Source of the DNA: JAICKN01 sp036489565
Lineage (GTDB): Bacteria > Acidobacteriota > Terriglobia > Terriglobales > Acidobacteriaceae
Assembly (NCBI GenBank): GCA_036489565.1
Contig: DASXFN010000086.1
Coordinates: 1-64,000 of the forward strand
Direction of reading: 5' to 3'
DNA length: 64,000 nucleotides
Shown piece by piece: positions 14,977 to 24,092 of this stretch. The stretch's first letter is position 1. Each line of letters opens with the position of its first letter. The notes under the pieces were generated by a model, which did not search any database, was not told the origin of the DNA, and saw only the letters and a program-made list of their open reading frames with translations. A program made the position numbers and the translations under genes.

Positions 14977-17544
14977 TTACGGCTCCTGCCAATCGAGCGA
15001 GTACACATCGTAGGTTCCGGCGTCGCGGAGCAGCAGCGGCGAATCATCCGGCGCGACCGCTAGCGAATAACCGTAATGGCCCGTAGGGGCAAAGTTCTTC
15101 AAATCTACGATTTGCTCTACTTTGGCGTCGCTCAGGCGGACCTTGAGCACGGCGCCTGTTCTTGGGTTTCCATCGAAAACAATTAGGGACTTTCCATCTT
15201 TCGACCAGTTCAGCCAGCTAATCGTACCTGTCATCAGTTGAACCCATTTCTGCGTTTGCAGATCAAACACCGAAAGGACTCTCTCGTCGCTCGATAAAGC
15301 GGGAATATAGCGGCCGTCGGGAGACCAGCGCGGGGAGAAGAAGCCTTGCGAATCCGGCAGTGTGGAGACCTTTCCACTCTTCAAATCAAGGATGCGCACT
15401 GCTGAAGCAGGGTCATTAGCTTTACCAGCAAAGACGACCTTGCTCCCATCCGGCGACCAGTTCGGGTCCTGTTGCGTACTGGGATCGTCCGGCAACAATT
15501 GCCGGGGACTTCCTCCGTCGGCGGATACTTCATAGATTCGGGATGGCTTGCCTGTCGACGTTTCGTAGAACAATATCTCTTTGCCGTCGGAGGACCAGCG
15601 GGGGTTGTAAGCGTAATCGGACGAGTAGGTCAATTGCAGGGGATCGCTCCCGTCCGCTTTGCTGCGCCACAGGGCACCCTCGGGATAGGAAACGTAGGCT
15701 GCCCATTGACCATCCTTCGAAAAGGCCACGTATTCCGCTGAGATGCCTGCGAGAAAAGGCACGAACCCGTGCGACTTTAAGTCGTAACTCATTAACTGGC
15801 CGCGGGTCGTCGCGCCCACAACAAAAAGCTTCTTGCCATCCTTGCTGGGAATAGGGTCCCACAAAGCCATTGGACTGGAGGTCAACTGGACGGGCTTGGG
15901 TTCGGGGCGAAGCCACGCGCCCTTTTGCGGAAGAGTCCAAACCTGGTTATGCGACAAAAATACGAAATATTCCCCGTCGGCTGTCCAACGGCCGCAACAG
16001 CCGGACACCATGCGACGCAAGTTCGTCCCATCTGCTGAAACTTGCCAGATGGATCCCGCATTCGTATTGAAATTGACCTCAGTAAATCGTAAATAGTCGC
16101 CATCGGGCGACCAGACTAGAAACTGGACCACGTCAGTATTGTTCAATGCCACTAGTTTGTGGGATCCGGTGCCGTCTGCATTCGCCAGGTATATGTTGCT
16201 CGCGTCGCTATAAGCCAGCCGCTTGCCGTCTGGAGACCAGTCGCCGCCGTTCCCGACCAGGTCACCAAGCCGGCGCGGGGAACCACCCAGGATGGGCACA
16301 ATCCAAAGAGGCCCGGTAGGAGAAACGCCCTTCCCGTCCACCGCTAGAAGTTCCGACCCATCCGGCGACAAGCTGCGAGCAGACATGTTCGCCGAAGGCA
16401 GAATGGATAACTTCTGTGGCTCGCCCCCCGCGACGGACATTTCAGCCAAGCCCTTGCCGAAGACACCCATGTAAAGCCTGGAACCGTCCGTGGGGCCCAG
16501 CCCTTTGGGCTGGCCGTCATGGGTAAGCTGGACGTAATTAGAAAGAACGGGCGGCGCCGGAGGCTGCATCCGGAAGTAAGCGAGCGCCGCAGCAGCGGCG
16601 AGCACAATCACTACAGCCACCCCGGCCAATGCAATTCCCCTGCGCTTTGGCTTGCTGCTCTCGTGAGGATGGATGCCTGTAGGCGATGCGATGGCTGAAT
16701 CCGATAATGCTTCCAGCGCGAAAGCCAGATCAGAGGCCGACTGAAAGCGCTGCTCCGGGGCCTTTTCCAGGCAGCGGCGCACGACGCGCTCCAATCCCGG
16801 AGGCACGCTCGGAGTAAGCTGCGAAATCGCCTCCGGTTCTTCGTTCAGGATCGCGCTCATCGTCTCAGCCGACGTCGGCTTGCGAAATGTTTGTTTGCCC
16901 GTCACCGTCTCGTAGAGAATCGTGCCGAAGGCGAAAATGTCGGAGCGATGGTCGGCAACCTTTCCTCGTACCTGCTCAGGGGACATGTAACCCACAGTCC
17001 CCACCACCATGCCAGGGTCGGTTCCCTGCGTGAGAGTATTCATCTGGCCGGTGTCATCTTTTGGCGGCGTCAGCTTCGCCAGCCCAAAGTCGAGAATCTT
17101 GACCCGTCCGTCTTTCGTGATGAAAAGGTTCTCTGGCTTCAGATCGCGATGGACAATGCCTTTGTCGTGCGCCGCGGCCAAACCGTGCGCGATCTGCACT
17201 TCGTAATCAATCGCCTTGCGCAGTGGGATTGGCCCACGCCGCATCCGCTCCCGCAGCGTCTCGCCTTCCAGCAACTCCGACACCATGTAGGAAAGGCCGT
17301 CGTGAGTCGCCATCTGGTACACCGCCAGAATGTTGGGGTGATTCAGCGACGCTGCCGCGCGCGCCTCCTGCTCGAAACGCCGTAATCGGTCTGGGTCCGA
17401 AGTGAGGGCCGCAGGCAGGACTTTGATGGCGACTTCGCGATCGAGTCTGGTGTCGTGCGCGCGATAGACTTCGCCCATTCCGCCCGCCCCCAGCGGTGAG
17501 CGGATTTCATATTGTCCAAGAATCATTCCTGCGATCAGCGTCAT
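14977..17544 (-). CDS. Receptor Ser/Thr protein kinase with TolB-like propeller
   Basis: An 855-residue membrane kinase of a layout very frequent in acidobacteria. The kinase domain covers residues about 12-280: glycine loop GAGGMGEVY, catalytic Lys41 in AIKVLP, HRDLKPEN (Asp134), DFG at 152-154 and GYMSPEQ in the activation segment. One transmembrane helix lies at about 310-330 (rich in Ala and Val). The outer part is a series of PD40/TolB-type repeats (SPDGKRLAYSD, SPDGDYLRFTE, SPDGSKVVFAG) forming a propeller that may sense an external ligand. All catalytic residues are present. It precedes the GH31 gene by 30 bases, so joint expression is possible. Confidence 0.9.
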   Translation of the reverse strand: MTLIAGMILGQYEIRSPLGAGGMGEVYRAHDTRLDREVAIKVLPAALTSDPDRLRRFEQEARAAASLNHPNILAVYQMATHDGLSYMVSELLEGETLRERMRRGPIPLRKAIDYEVQIAHGLAAAHDKGIVHRDLKPENLFITKDGRVKILDFGLAKLTPPKDDTGQMNTLTQGTDPGMVVGTVGYMSPEQVRGKVADHRSDIFAFGTILYETVTGKQTFRKPTSAETMSAILNEEPEAISQLTPSVPPGLERVVRRCLEKAPEQRFQSASDLAFALEALSDSAIASPTGIHPHESSKPKRRGIALAGVAVVIVLAAAAALAYFRMQPPAPPVLSNYVQLTHDGQPKGLGPTDGSRLYMGVFGKGLAEMSVAGGEPQKLSILPSANMSARSLSPDGSELLAVDGKGVSPTGPLWIVPILGGSPRRLGDLVGNGGDWSPDGKRLAYSDASNIYLANADGTGSHKLVALNNTDVVQFLVWSPDGDYLRFTEVNFNTNAGSIWQVSADGTNLRRMVSGCCGRWTADGEYFVFLSHNQVWTLPQKGAWLRPEPKPVQLTSSPMALWDPIPSKDGKKLFVVGATTRGQLMSYDLKSHGFVPFLAGISAEYVAFSKDGQWAAYVSYPEGALWRSKADGSDPLQLTYSSDYAYNPRWSSDGKEILFYETSTGKPSRIYEVSADGGSPRQLLPDDPSTQQDPNWSPDGSKVVFAGKANDPASAVRILDLKSGKVSTLPDSQGFFSPRWSPDGRYIPALSSDERVLSVFDLQTQKWVQLMTGTISWLNWSKDGKSLIVFDGNPRTGAVLKVRLSDAKVEQIVDLKNFAPTGHYGYSLAVAPDDSPLLLRDAGTYDVYSLDWQEP

Positions 17545-17640
17545 GGCGGGCAGCGAGAATTATACCTTTATGAAGCGATTGTCGGCGGATAAGACCCGTG
17601 CGGCAGGTTAACGCAAAGAATAAATGCGCTCGCAGCGCAT

Positions 17641-18687
17641 TCAGCTACCTTTCGCGACAAAATCTTTTTTGTTTCCTGCCCACTGCCGCCCAGCAAGATC
17701 CACAATCAGCAAAGCAACCGAGACGCTCAAAAGAGGGCCCGCTATGCTGAAAACGGGCCGTGCGACGGCAGCGCCCGCATCTTGGGCGTTGTTGTGAAAT
17801 GCCGTAAATGCGATGGCCACTGAAGACGTTATGAACGCCGCCGTCACCCATTCATGTGGCAGACGTTTCAGCCGAAACAACCCAAGCGGCAGCAACCACG
17901 CGAAGACATACCAGAAGTTGAGATCTTTCAGAACAGCGAGTGCAGTTGCCGGGCTAGCGACGTTCGAGCGCAACATGCCGGCATAGGTCCAGGGAAAAAG
18001 CAGATGTCCATTTGTAAGTGTCAACGCAGCCGTTAACGATGCTGCACCGGCCGCTGCCGCCGCCATCAGCCACATCACCTGTTTCCCTGGCGATCCCTGC
18101 CGTCTATTCAAAATCATCCAAGTTGCCGCGAATACCAGCGCAAAGGGAAGGAACGTTTCTTTAGCGAGCGAACCCAAGGCAACAATGAAAGGGAGGAGCA
18201 AGAACCATTCAGCGGACAACGCCCACACCAGCGCCATCAGAAAAAACGCTTCTCCGGAATCCACCAGCCCCGCCAGCAGCAAATTCGGAACGGCAAAATT
18301 AAGCAGATAGATCGCTGAACTCGCCATGGCGATGTGCGGGCCATCCATGTTCCGGAACACCATCACGAATAATAAGAACGCCGTACCGGAAACAAAAAAA
18401 CTGTTCACAATCAACAAAGCAAAATTCGCGGGATCCCATGATCCCACCCGTCCCACGGTCGCCCGGAATATGGGCCGCGCAAGATGAGGGACCAACACGC
18501 GATGCCGGAAATGAATGGCAACGTCTCCCTCGCTTCTTACCATTTTCAAATACTCGGAAGCATCCGGATTCGCTTTGCCTGGGTCATAGCGATTCAAGGT
18601 GGGATAACCAAGCCCGAAGCAGATCAGAAAAAAGAAACTCCACAACATCGTTCCAGTCGCGAGCTTCGAAAACGATTTGCTGAGCAT
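17641..18687 (-). CDS. Polytopic membrane protein, possibly GT-C-like
   Basis: A 348-residue protein with roughly nine or ten hydrophobic segments (for example LWSFFFLICFGLGYP, FALVFAATWMIL, FSIAGPLLSVSVALLIVDLA). Short acidic and charged loops near the N-terminus (NRYDPGKANPDASEYLKMV) recall integral-membrane GT-C glycosyltransferases or mannosyltransferase-like proteins, but no diagnostic motif was identified. It stands alone between the kinase and the divergent DoxX gene. The function is unassigned. Confidence 0.65.
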   Translation of the reverse strand: MLSKSFSKLATGTMLWSFFFLICFGLGYPTLNRYDPGKANPDASEYLKMVRSEGDVAIHFRHRVLVPHLARPIFRATVGRVGSWDPANFALLIVNSFFVSGTAFLLFVMVFRNMDGPHIAMASSAIYLLNFAVPNLLLAGLVDSGEAFFLMALVWALSAEWFLLLPFIVALGSLAKETFLPFALVFAATWMILNRRQGSPGKQVMWLMAAAAAGAASLTAALTLTNGHLLFPWTYAGMLRSNVASPATALAVLKDLNFWYVFAWLLPLGLFRLKRLPHEWVTAAFITSSVAIAFTAFHNNAQDAGAAVARPVFSIAGPLLSVSVALLIVDLAGRQWAGNKKDFVAKGS

Positions 18688-18841
18688 CGTGGAAGAGTGT
18701 ACGCGAAGAGGATGACGTCATTCTCGGAATCCAGTTGCAACAAAACCTCTTCTCACGCATCCCATTTCAGGACGATTTATAAATGCCTCGAATCCCGCCT
18801 GCTGACACGCATTTGCCAGCGTCGAGATCTCGAAGCCGAAG

Positions 18842-19345
18842 GTGTCGAATATGAACAACATGCTGCGCGCGATTATTTTTGGATTGCCCGATCGGTTTTC
18901 AACTGCCCGCTGGGTAGCGCTCCCACTGCGCTTGATCGTTGGATATGGCTTCATGGAGCATGGCTTCGCCAAACTGTCCCGCGGGCCGGACGCCTTCACT
19001 GCCATACTCTACGCGTTGCACGTTCCCGCGCCCCATTTCATGGCGTGGGTCACCATCCTCACAGAACTTTTCGGCGGCTTGGCAATTCTCTTGGGAGCCT
19101 TCGTGACTCTGGCCAGCATACCCATGGCTGTGCTTTTATTTGTGGCCATTTTTACCGTGCACCTGCCCTACGGATTCAGTTCCATCAAGCTCAAAGCGGT
19201 GACCGCTGCCGGTGCACAATTCGGCCCGGTCGGTTATGAATGCAATCTTCTCTATCTCGCATGTCTGGCGGCCCTCGTTTTAGGTGGTTCCGGGCCGTTT
19301 TCGATTGATGGGCTTATCCGGAAGTGGAGAACAATCGAGCATTGA
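18842..19345 (+). CDS. DoxX family membrane protein
   Basis: 167 residues with four predicted membrane helices in the DoxX pattern: ALPLRLIVGYGFMEHGFAKL, then FMAWVTILTELFGGLAILLG, MAVLLFVAIFTVH and LLYLACLAALVLGG. The GxxFxxHGxxKL-like segment after helix 1 is typical. DoxX proteins are inner-membrane proteins linked to redox or sulfur metabolism in some species, but this one has no informative neighbour. The start is GTG at 18842 or ATG at 18851. Confidence 0.8.
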   Translation: MSNMNNMLRAIIFGLPDRFSTARWVALPLRLIVGYGFMEHGFAKLSRGPDAFTAILYALHVPAPHFMAWVTILTELFGGLAILLGAFVTLASIPMAVLLFVAIFTVHLPYGFSSIKLKAVTAAGAQFGPVGYECNLLYLACLAALVLGGSGPFSIDGLIRKWRTIEH

Positions 19346-19601
19346 ACAATCGGACATTACAGAAGCTATCTCCATGTCGAACATCGTTAGAAGCCATCCC
19401 ATAAATCCTTCGGGAAGGGCACGACTTCAGTCGTGCCGCCGAAGTCCGTGAATGCAACGGCTTTGGCCGCTGAGGGAGCGGGCATGTTTCTCGAAAACGT
19501 GGACCAGCATTTGTCCAAATTGCCATGAAAATGTCCATGTCCGAAAACCGCTAGCTCGGCGACCTCAACGATGAGAAACTTGTTCTCGCTGGATTACTGA
19601 C
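19346..19601. other. Intergenic region containing REP family B copy 3
   Basis: About 256 bases with no gene. Positions 19418-19472 carry REP family B in inverted orientation: the 20-base near-palindrome centred on cttcag, then cggctttggccgctg. The remainder holds no clear promoter that I can assign to the alkylation-repair genes that follow. Confidence 0.6.
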
Positions 19602-21137
19602 ATGGAACTACCAGACAAAGAAACCTGCTACCGCGCCCTCGAAAGCCGCGACCCGCGCTTCGACGGCCTGGTATTTGTCGCGATCAAATCTACGGGCATT
19701 TACTGTCGCACCGTTTGTCCGGCGCGTACCGCGAAGTACGAAAATTGCACATTCTACGGATCAGCCGCAGCCGCGCAAGAGGCCGGCTATCGCCCCTGCC
19801 TGCGTTGCCGTCCTGAAACCGCGCCCGAACTTGCCTCCTGGCGTGGAACATCGAATACAGTCTCCCGTGCGCTTGCTCTTATATCTGATGGCGCTCTCGA
19901 CGGTGATGGCAAAAGTGTGGACGCGCTCGCGGAACGCCTCGGCATCGGCGAACGTCAACTGCGCAGACTTTTTCTGCAACACCTCGGGGCCTCGCCCATC
20001 GCAGTGGCGCAAACGCGCCGCGTGCTTTTTGCCAAGCAGCTTATCCATGAAACGCAGATGACCATGACGGAAGTGGCGCTCGCCGCCGGATTCAACAGTC
20101 TGCGCCGTTTCAATGAAGTGTTTCAAAATCTCTTCCATCGGCCCCCCAGCGCAATACGACGCAAGTCGTCAGCAAATCGCGCAAGCGCCGACGCGGGCAT
20201 CACCCTTCGCGTGCGTTATCGCGCCCCCTACGACTGGGAATCCATGCTCAGCTTTTTAGAGAAGCGCGCCATCCCCGGAGTAGAAGTCATAGAGATAGGT
20301 AAAAATAAAAAGAGTGGTTGCTATCGCCGAACAGTTGAAATCGACGGCGCCGTCGGGACGGTCGTGGTGGCGAACCTTCCGCAGTGCAATAGTGTAAGCG
20401 TCACCATTCACTTTCCCGTCGTGAAGGCGCTGCCAGCGATTGTGGCTCGCGTGCGCCGTCTCTTCGATTTGGGCGCCGACATCGAAACCATTGACGCTCA
20501 TCTCTCCCACGATCCGCGTCTCGCGCCGTGGGTAGCGCTTCGTCCCGGACTGCGCGCGCCCGGAGGTTGGGATGGATTTGAACTTGCCGTGCGCGCAATT
20601 CTCGGCCAGCAAGTCAGTGTCTCTGCCGCGCGCAAGCTCGCGGGACAACTCATTCAACTCCACGGCAAACCTTTGCCGAAAAATCCAGGCAATCATCCCG
20701 GACTGACCCATACGTTCCCCAAGGCCAAGCGCCTTATCAAAGCGAAATCCATTGGATTAGGCATGCCCGCAGCGCGCATGAAAGCGCTGCAGGCCTTGGC
20801 CCGCGCCGCTTCTGACGATCCCAATTTGTTTCGTCCCTTCGGAACCATCGAAGAGGCCATCGCCCTTCTGCGCAACATCCCCGGAATCGGTGAGTGGACG
20901 GCGGAATATATTGCGCTGCGCGCCATCCGCGAAATGGACGCCTTCCCCGCATCCGATGTCGGGTTACTTCGCGGCGCGTCCAAACTTGACGGCGCGCCTG
21001 CTACCCCGAAGAGCCTGCTTCGTCGCGCCGAATCGTGGCGGCCATGGCGCGCGTATGCAGCGCAACATTTGTGGGCCGCTCACGCTATGGAAAAGTTGAA
21101 CCCAGAAATTTCTCAAACAGGAGGAGAACATGCCTGA
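19602..21137 (+). CDS. Ada-type sensor fused to AlkA 3-methyladenine DNA glycosylase
   Basis: A 511-residue two-function protein. Residues 1-75 are the Ada zinc domain, with Cys35, Cys39, Cys66 and Cys69 in the GIYCRTVC...CLRC pattern; the equivalent of Cys35 accepts methyl groups from phosphotriesters in E. coli Ada and turns it into an activator. An AraC-type HTH follows at about 80-185. From about 200 there is an AlkA-like glycosylase with a helix-hairpin-helix (NIPGIGEWTAEYIALRA) and catalytic Asp452 in FPASDVG. The O6-methylguanine transferase domain of classical Ada is absent; the next gene encodes it separately. The two genes overlap by 8 bases. It probably regulates its own operon. 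Confidence 0.93.
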   Translation: MELPDKETCYRALESRDPRFDGLVFVAIKSTGIYCRTVCPARTAKYENCTFYGSAAAAQEAGYRPCLRCRPETAPELASWRGTSNTVSRALALISDGALDGDGKSVDALAERLGIGERQLRRLFLQHLGASPIAVAQTRRVLFAKQLIHETQMTMTEVALAAGFNSLRRFNEVFQNLFHRPPSAIRRKSSANRASADAGITLRVRYRAPYDWESMLSFLEKRAIPGVEVIEIGKNKKSGCYRRTVEIDGAVGTVVVANLPQCNSVSVTIHFPVVKALPAIVARVRRLFDLGADIETIDAHLSHDPRLAPWVALRPGLRAPGGWDGFELAVRAILGQQVSVSAARKLAGQLIQLHGKPLPKNPGNHPGLTHTFPKAKRLIKAKSIGLGMPAARMKALQALARAASDDPNLFRPFGTIEEAIALLRNIPGIGEWTAEYIALRAIREMDAFPASDVGLLRGASKLDGAPATPKSLLRRAESWRPWRAYAAQHLWAAHAMEKLNPEISQTGGEHA

Positions 21138-21654
21138 AGTTATTCACTTGCTCACCGACGAAATCGAAACCCCGGTCGGAACTATGATCGTCGTTGCCGA
21201 TCATGAAGGAAATCTACGCGCCGTGGATTGGACCGACCACCGCGAGCGCATGCAGCGCGGCCTGCGGCTGCACTACGGGAAAGACGGTTACAGCCTTTCG
21301 CCGGCCAATAATCCCGGCGGCCTGTCAGATGCGATGAAGCGCTACTTTGCCGGAGACCTCTCTGTGATTGACAAGCTGCCGGTGAAAACCGCGGGTACGC
21401 CGTTTCAGCGCGAGGTCTGGAAGGCGCTGCGCGCGATCCCGTGCGGCAAGACGCTTTCCTACGGGCAACTCGCCAAGCAGATTGGCCGCCCCCTCGCGGT
21501 AAGGGCCGTCGGTCTCGCCAACGGATCAAATCCAATTGGCGTGGTCGTCCCCTGCCATCGCGTGATCGGAGCAAACGGTTCACTCACCGGATACGGCGGC
21601 GGCATGGAGCGCAAGCGTTGGCTGCTGGAGCACGAAAGCAAAGCCGCCAGCTAA
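21130..21654 (+). CDS. ogt: Methylated-DNA-[protein]-cysteine S-methyltransferase
   Basis: 174 residues. It removes the methyl group from O6-methylguanine in DNA by a one-time transfer to its own cysteine. The active-site motif PCHRVIG (Cys142) and the Arg-finger/minor-groove segment RAVGLANGSNP are intact, and the N-terminal alpha/beta domain is present, giving normal Ogt length. The ATG lies inside the end of the Ada-AlkA gene, preceded by aggagg at about 21120, so translation is coupled to the sensor/glycosylase. Confidence 0.93.
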   Translation: MPEVIHLLTDEIETPVGTMIVVADHEGNLRAVDWTDHRERMQRGLRLHYGKDGYSLSPANNPGGLSDAMKRYFAGDLSVIDKLPVKTAGTPFQREVWKALRAIPCGKTLSYGQLAKQIGRPLAVRAVGLANGSNPIGVVVPCHRVIGANGSLTGYGGGMERKRWLLEHESKAAS

Positions 21655-21718
21655 TGGCGGCTTCGCATGCAAAGCGAATTTCACAGCCCGGCAGTCGCCC
21701 GCGTATTCTATTTTCGCT

Positions 21719-22912
21719 ATGAAAATTCTGATATCGGGCGCGGGAATTGCCGGCCCTACCCTCGCATACTGGCTGGCCCACTATGGCATGGAGCCTACCA
21801 TTGTCGAAAAATCTCGCAATTTGCGAACGGGCGGTTACGTCATTGATTTCTGGGGGGCGGGTTTTGATATTGCAGACCGCATGGGCCTCATACCGGAAAT
21901 CCGCCGCGCCGGATACATGGTCGAGGAGGTCAGAGTTGTAAACCGCAACGGAAAACGCGTGGCGGGCTTTCCCGCGACAGCATTTTGGCGCGCCACGGGC
22001 GGGCATTATGTGAGCCTTCCCCGCGGGGACCTTGCCGCGATTATCTTTAACCAGCTAGCCGGGAAAGTTGAAACCATTTTCGGCAACAGCGTGGCGGCAA
22101 TAGACCAGACCGCAAGCAAAGCCCGCGTGACTTTCGAAAGTGGAGAAGCGCGTGATTTCGATCTCGTCATCGGAGCCGACGGCCTGCATTCTCGGACCCG
22201 CGAGTTGACCTTTGGCCCGGAAAATCAGTTTGAAAAATATCTGGGTTACAAAGTCGCTGCTTTTCAGGTGGAAGGTTACCAGCCAAGGAGCGAACTGGTC
22301 TACATGATGTACACCGAAGTCGGGCAACAGGTCGATCGCTTTGCTATGCGCGACAACCGAACCATGTTCTTGTTCGTCTTTGCGGACTCGGAAACGGATG
22401 GAGCGACGCTCCGTGACGTTCAAGCGCAAAAAGCACTCCTGCGAAAACGCTTCGGAAACAGCGGATGGGAATGCCCACAGATTCTTGAAGCTCTCGATGC
22501 CACGAACGATCTTTATTTTGATCGCGTTAGCCAGATAAAAATGGGCGACCAACCGGGGTCATGGACGCGCGGACGCGTCACGCTGCTTGGCGATGCCGCC
22601 TTCTGCGTATCGTTTCTGGCTGGACAAGGTACGGCATTGGCAATGACGGCAGCATATATTCTGGCCGGCGAACTTCACCGCGCGAAAGGAGATTACGCGA
22701 AGGCCTTCGCGCGCTACCAGCAACTCTTTGCGCCTTTTGTTGCGAATAAACAAAAAATAGCCCTGCGCTTCGCTGGCACATTCGCGCCCAAGTCAAAGTT
22801 CTCCATGTTCTTGCACAATCAAGTCATGAACCTTCTAAGAATACCGTGGATCGCGGACTTGGCCGTAGGCCGCGATCTCAGCGACAGAATTGAGCTTCCT
22901 GAATATAGGTAG
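21719..22912 (+). CDS. FAD-dependent monooxygenase
   Basis: A 397-residue flavoprotein of the PHBH/UbiH-like group. It has the N-terminal FAD Rossmann motif ISGAGIAGPTLAYWLA (residues 4-19), the DG motif GADGLHSRTRE at about 157-167, and the second FAD motif GDAAFCVSFLAGQGTALAM at about 295. The family hydroxylates aromatic or polycyclic compounds, and some members inactivate tetracyclines or rifampicin; the substrate here cannot be read from the sequence. It starts 64 bases after ogt, so it may share the transcript. Confidence 0.88.
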   Translation: MKILISGAGIAGPTLAYWLAHYGMEPTIVEKSRNLRTGGYVIDFWGAGFDIADRMGLIPEIRRAGYMVEEVRVVNRNGKRVAGFPATAFWRATGGHYVSLPRGDLAAIIFNQLAGKVETIFGNSVAAIDQTASKARVTFESGEARDFDLVIGADGLHSRTRELTFGPENQFEKYLGYKVAAFQVEGYQPRSELVYMMYTEVGQQVDRFAMRDNRTMFLFVFADSETDGATLRDVQAQKALLRKRFGNSGWECPQILEALDATNDLYFDRVSQIKMGDQPGSWTRGRVTLLGDAAFCVSFLAGQGTALAMTAAYILAGELHRAKGDYAKAFARYQQLFAPFVANKQKIALRFAGTFAPKSKFSMFLHNQVMNLLRIPWIADLAVGRDLSDRIELPEYR

Positions 22913-22939
22913 GGCTTTACGCGGCCAATCCACATTCTT

Positions 22940-23629
22940 CTACCTGCCGCTTCTCCTCCACTTCATCCGATGCATTCCCCGTCTCTGTCTGCGGCTTCCC
23001 TCATGCGCCTTCGGTCCCTGCGATTTGTCCGCCGCGACCTGCACCCAACCTTTCTTCGGATCGAGCACGGATATATATCCTCCAGCGGCCAACTCCAGCG
23101 CATCCGTAACACGCCGTTTGAAGTCCATGCGGTCGGCATCGGTAGGCTCAAACCACCCCGGCGTCACGAAATCAGATAGCAGTACGCTATCAATCTCGTA
23201 TCCCAGCGCATCCGCCTCCACGGCGTCGCAAACCTCCAGTGCGTAAATTTTCTCGTCCGATCCAATCGCGCACCAGTTGATCCAAGGGTCCGCCAGCATC
23301 TCCAGCAATTCGTGGCTCAACGTGACCGTCCACGAGGAACCGCTCTTGATGTCGAGCCCTGCGAACACCTTTCCCAGCGGAGTTCCCTGGCTGGTCATCT
23401 CGTGATAACCGAGCGCACCTGCCTGGTCCGGATCATCACTCAGCACAATCTGCCACCATCCATTCGTCAGCCCTTCATCCTTCGCCAAGAACGTGAGCAC
23501 GCAATCCAATTCCCAATACGTTTTAAAATCCTGGCTCACCTGCTGCTGCAAAGCTGGCAGCACCGCCTCCACCTGCGCATCCGTCAGGCAAGTGGAAGCA
23601 TTCGTAACCGCAATCACCGGCAAACTCAT
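22940..23629 (-). CDS. Putative zinc metalloprotease-like protein (HELLE motif)
   Basis: A 229-residue protein without a signal peptide. The motif TLSHELLEMLADPW places His106, Glu107, Glu110 and Asp114 on one helix, reminiscent of the HELxE...DP motif in several uncharacterised bacterial and exordium-like proteins; a second His is missing from the usual HExxH position. The C-terminal 40 residues are arginine-rich and may be extra. The gene converges with the monooxygenase. A protease function is a guess from the motif. Confidence 0.6.
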   Translation of the reverse strand: MSLPVIAVTNASTCLTDAQVEAVLPALQQQVSQDFKTYWELDCVLTFLAKDEGLTNGWWQIVLSDDPDQAGALGYHEMTSQGTPLGKVFAGLDIKSGSSWTVTLSHELLEMLADPWINWCAIGSDEKIYALEVCDAVEADALGYEIDSVLLSDFVTPGWFEPTDADRMDFKRRVTDALELAAGGYISVLDPKKGWVQVAADKSQGPKAHEGSRRQRRGMHRMKWRRSGR

Positions 23630-23735
23630 AAATCACCCTCAATATTTTTTGGATAGTGAAATGTATTGATTTTTTAAGTTGTCATTCCGAGCGCATCGCA
23701 CGAGGAATCTGCTTTTAGGCCACAGTCTGATATTT

Positions 23736-23826
23736 CGGGAAGGGCACGGCGTCAGTTTTTAAGCCTGCCCTGAGCGAAGTCGAAGGGTGCCGATAGGCCT
23801 CGAAATTAGAGTGGCTTTAGCCGCCT
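23736..23826 (-). repeat. REP family B copy 4, interrupted
   Basis: It keeps the outer parts of the family (cgggaagggcacg at the left, gtggctttagccgcc at the right), but the central palindrome is replaced or split by sequence containing ctgagcgaagtcgaagggtgcc, the signature of family C. This looks like one element inserted in, or recombined with, another. Confidence 0.55.
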
Positions 23827-23994
23827 AGGTGGAAGAACAACAAAGTGTCGAGCGCCGGACATTCTATCTGGCGACTAAAAACTGTGGGTGCTGGCGGGTT
23901 CCCCATTCAAGCCTGGCTTTGGCTTGGGTGGGGATTTCCGATAGAACGCAAACCAGCGCCTAAAAATTAGGCAACCCCGCCGCTGAAATAAAAA

Positions 23995-24082
23995 CAGCCC
24001 CGTCAGGGGCGAAATGCGAAAGCCCGGCGCGTAAGCGCCGGGTAAGCATTCGAAAAAGAGCAAGTCCCGAAGGGACGGCACT
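23995..24082 (-). repeat. REP family E copy 1 (three hairpins)
   Basis: Read on the minus strand it carries gtccc-ttc-gggac, then cccggcgc-ttac-gcgccggg, then cgcccc-tga-ggggc. Order, spacing and the linking gctttcgcattt match the plus-strand copy at 30251-30335. Confidence 0.7.
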
Positions 24083-24092
24083 ATGAGCGAAA

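Larger units (their letters stand above)
23630..24092. other. Intergenic cluster of nested hairpin repeats
   Basis: No gene. From left to right: gtcattccgagcg...gaggaatctgctttt at 23680-23720; an altered REP family B copy (23736-23826) whose palindrome is interrupted by a ctgagcgaagtcgaagg unit; an A-like arm (ccccattcaagcctggctttggcttgggtgggg) at 23900-23935; and REP family E copy 1 at 23995-24082. Four repeat families within 460 bases make this a repeat landing site. Confidence 0.6.

Noticed and set aside
13393..15063. Long antisense frames across the GH31 gene
   Set aside because: They are shadows of a gene with intact catalytic motifs; composition is arginine- and histidine-rich as expected for reversed codons.
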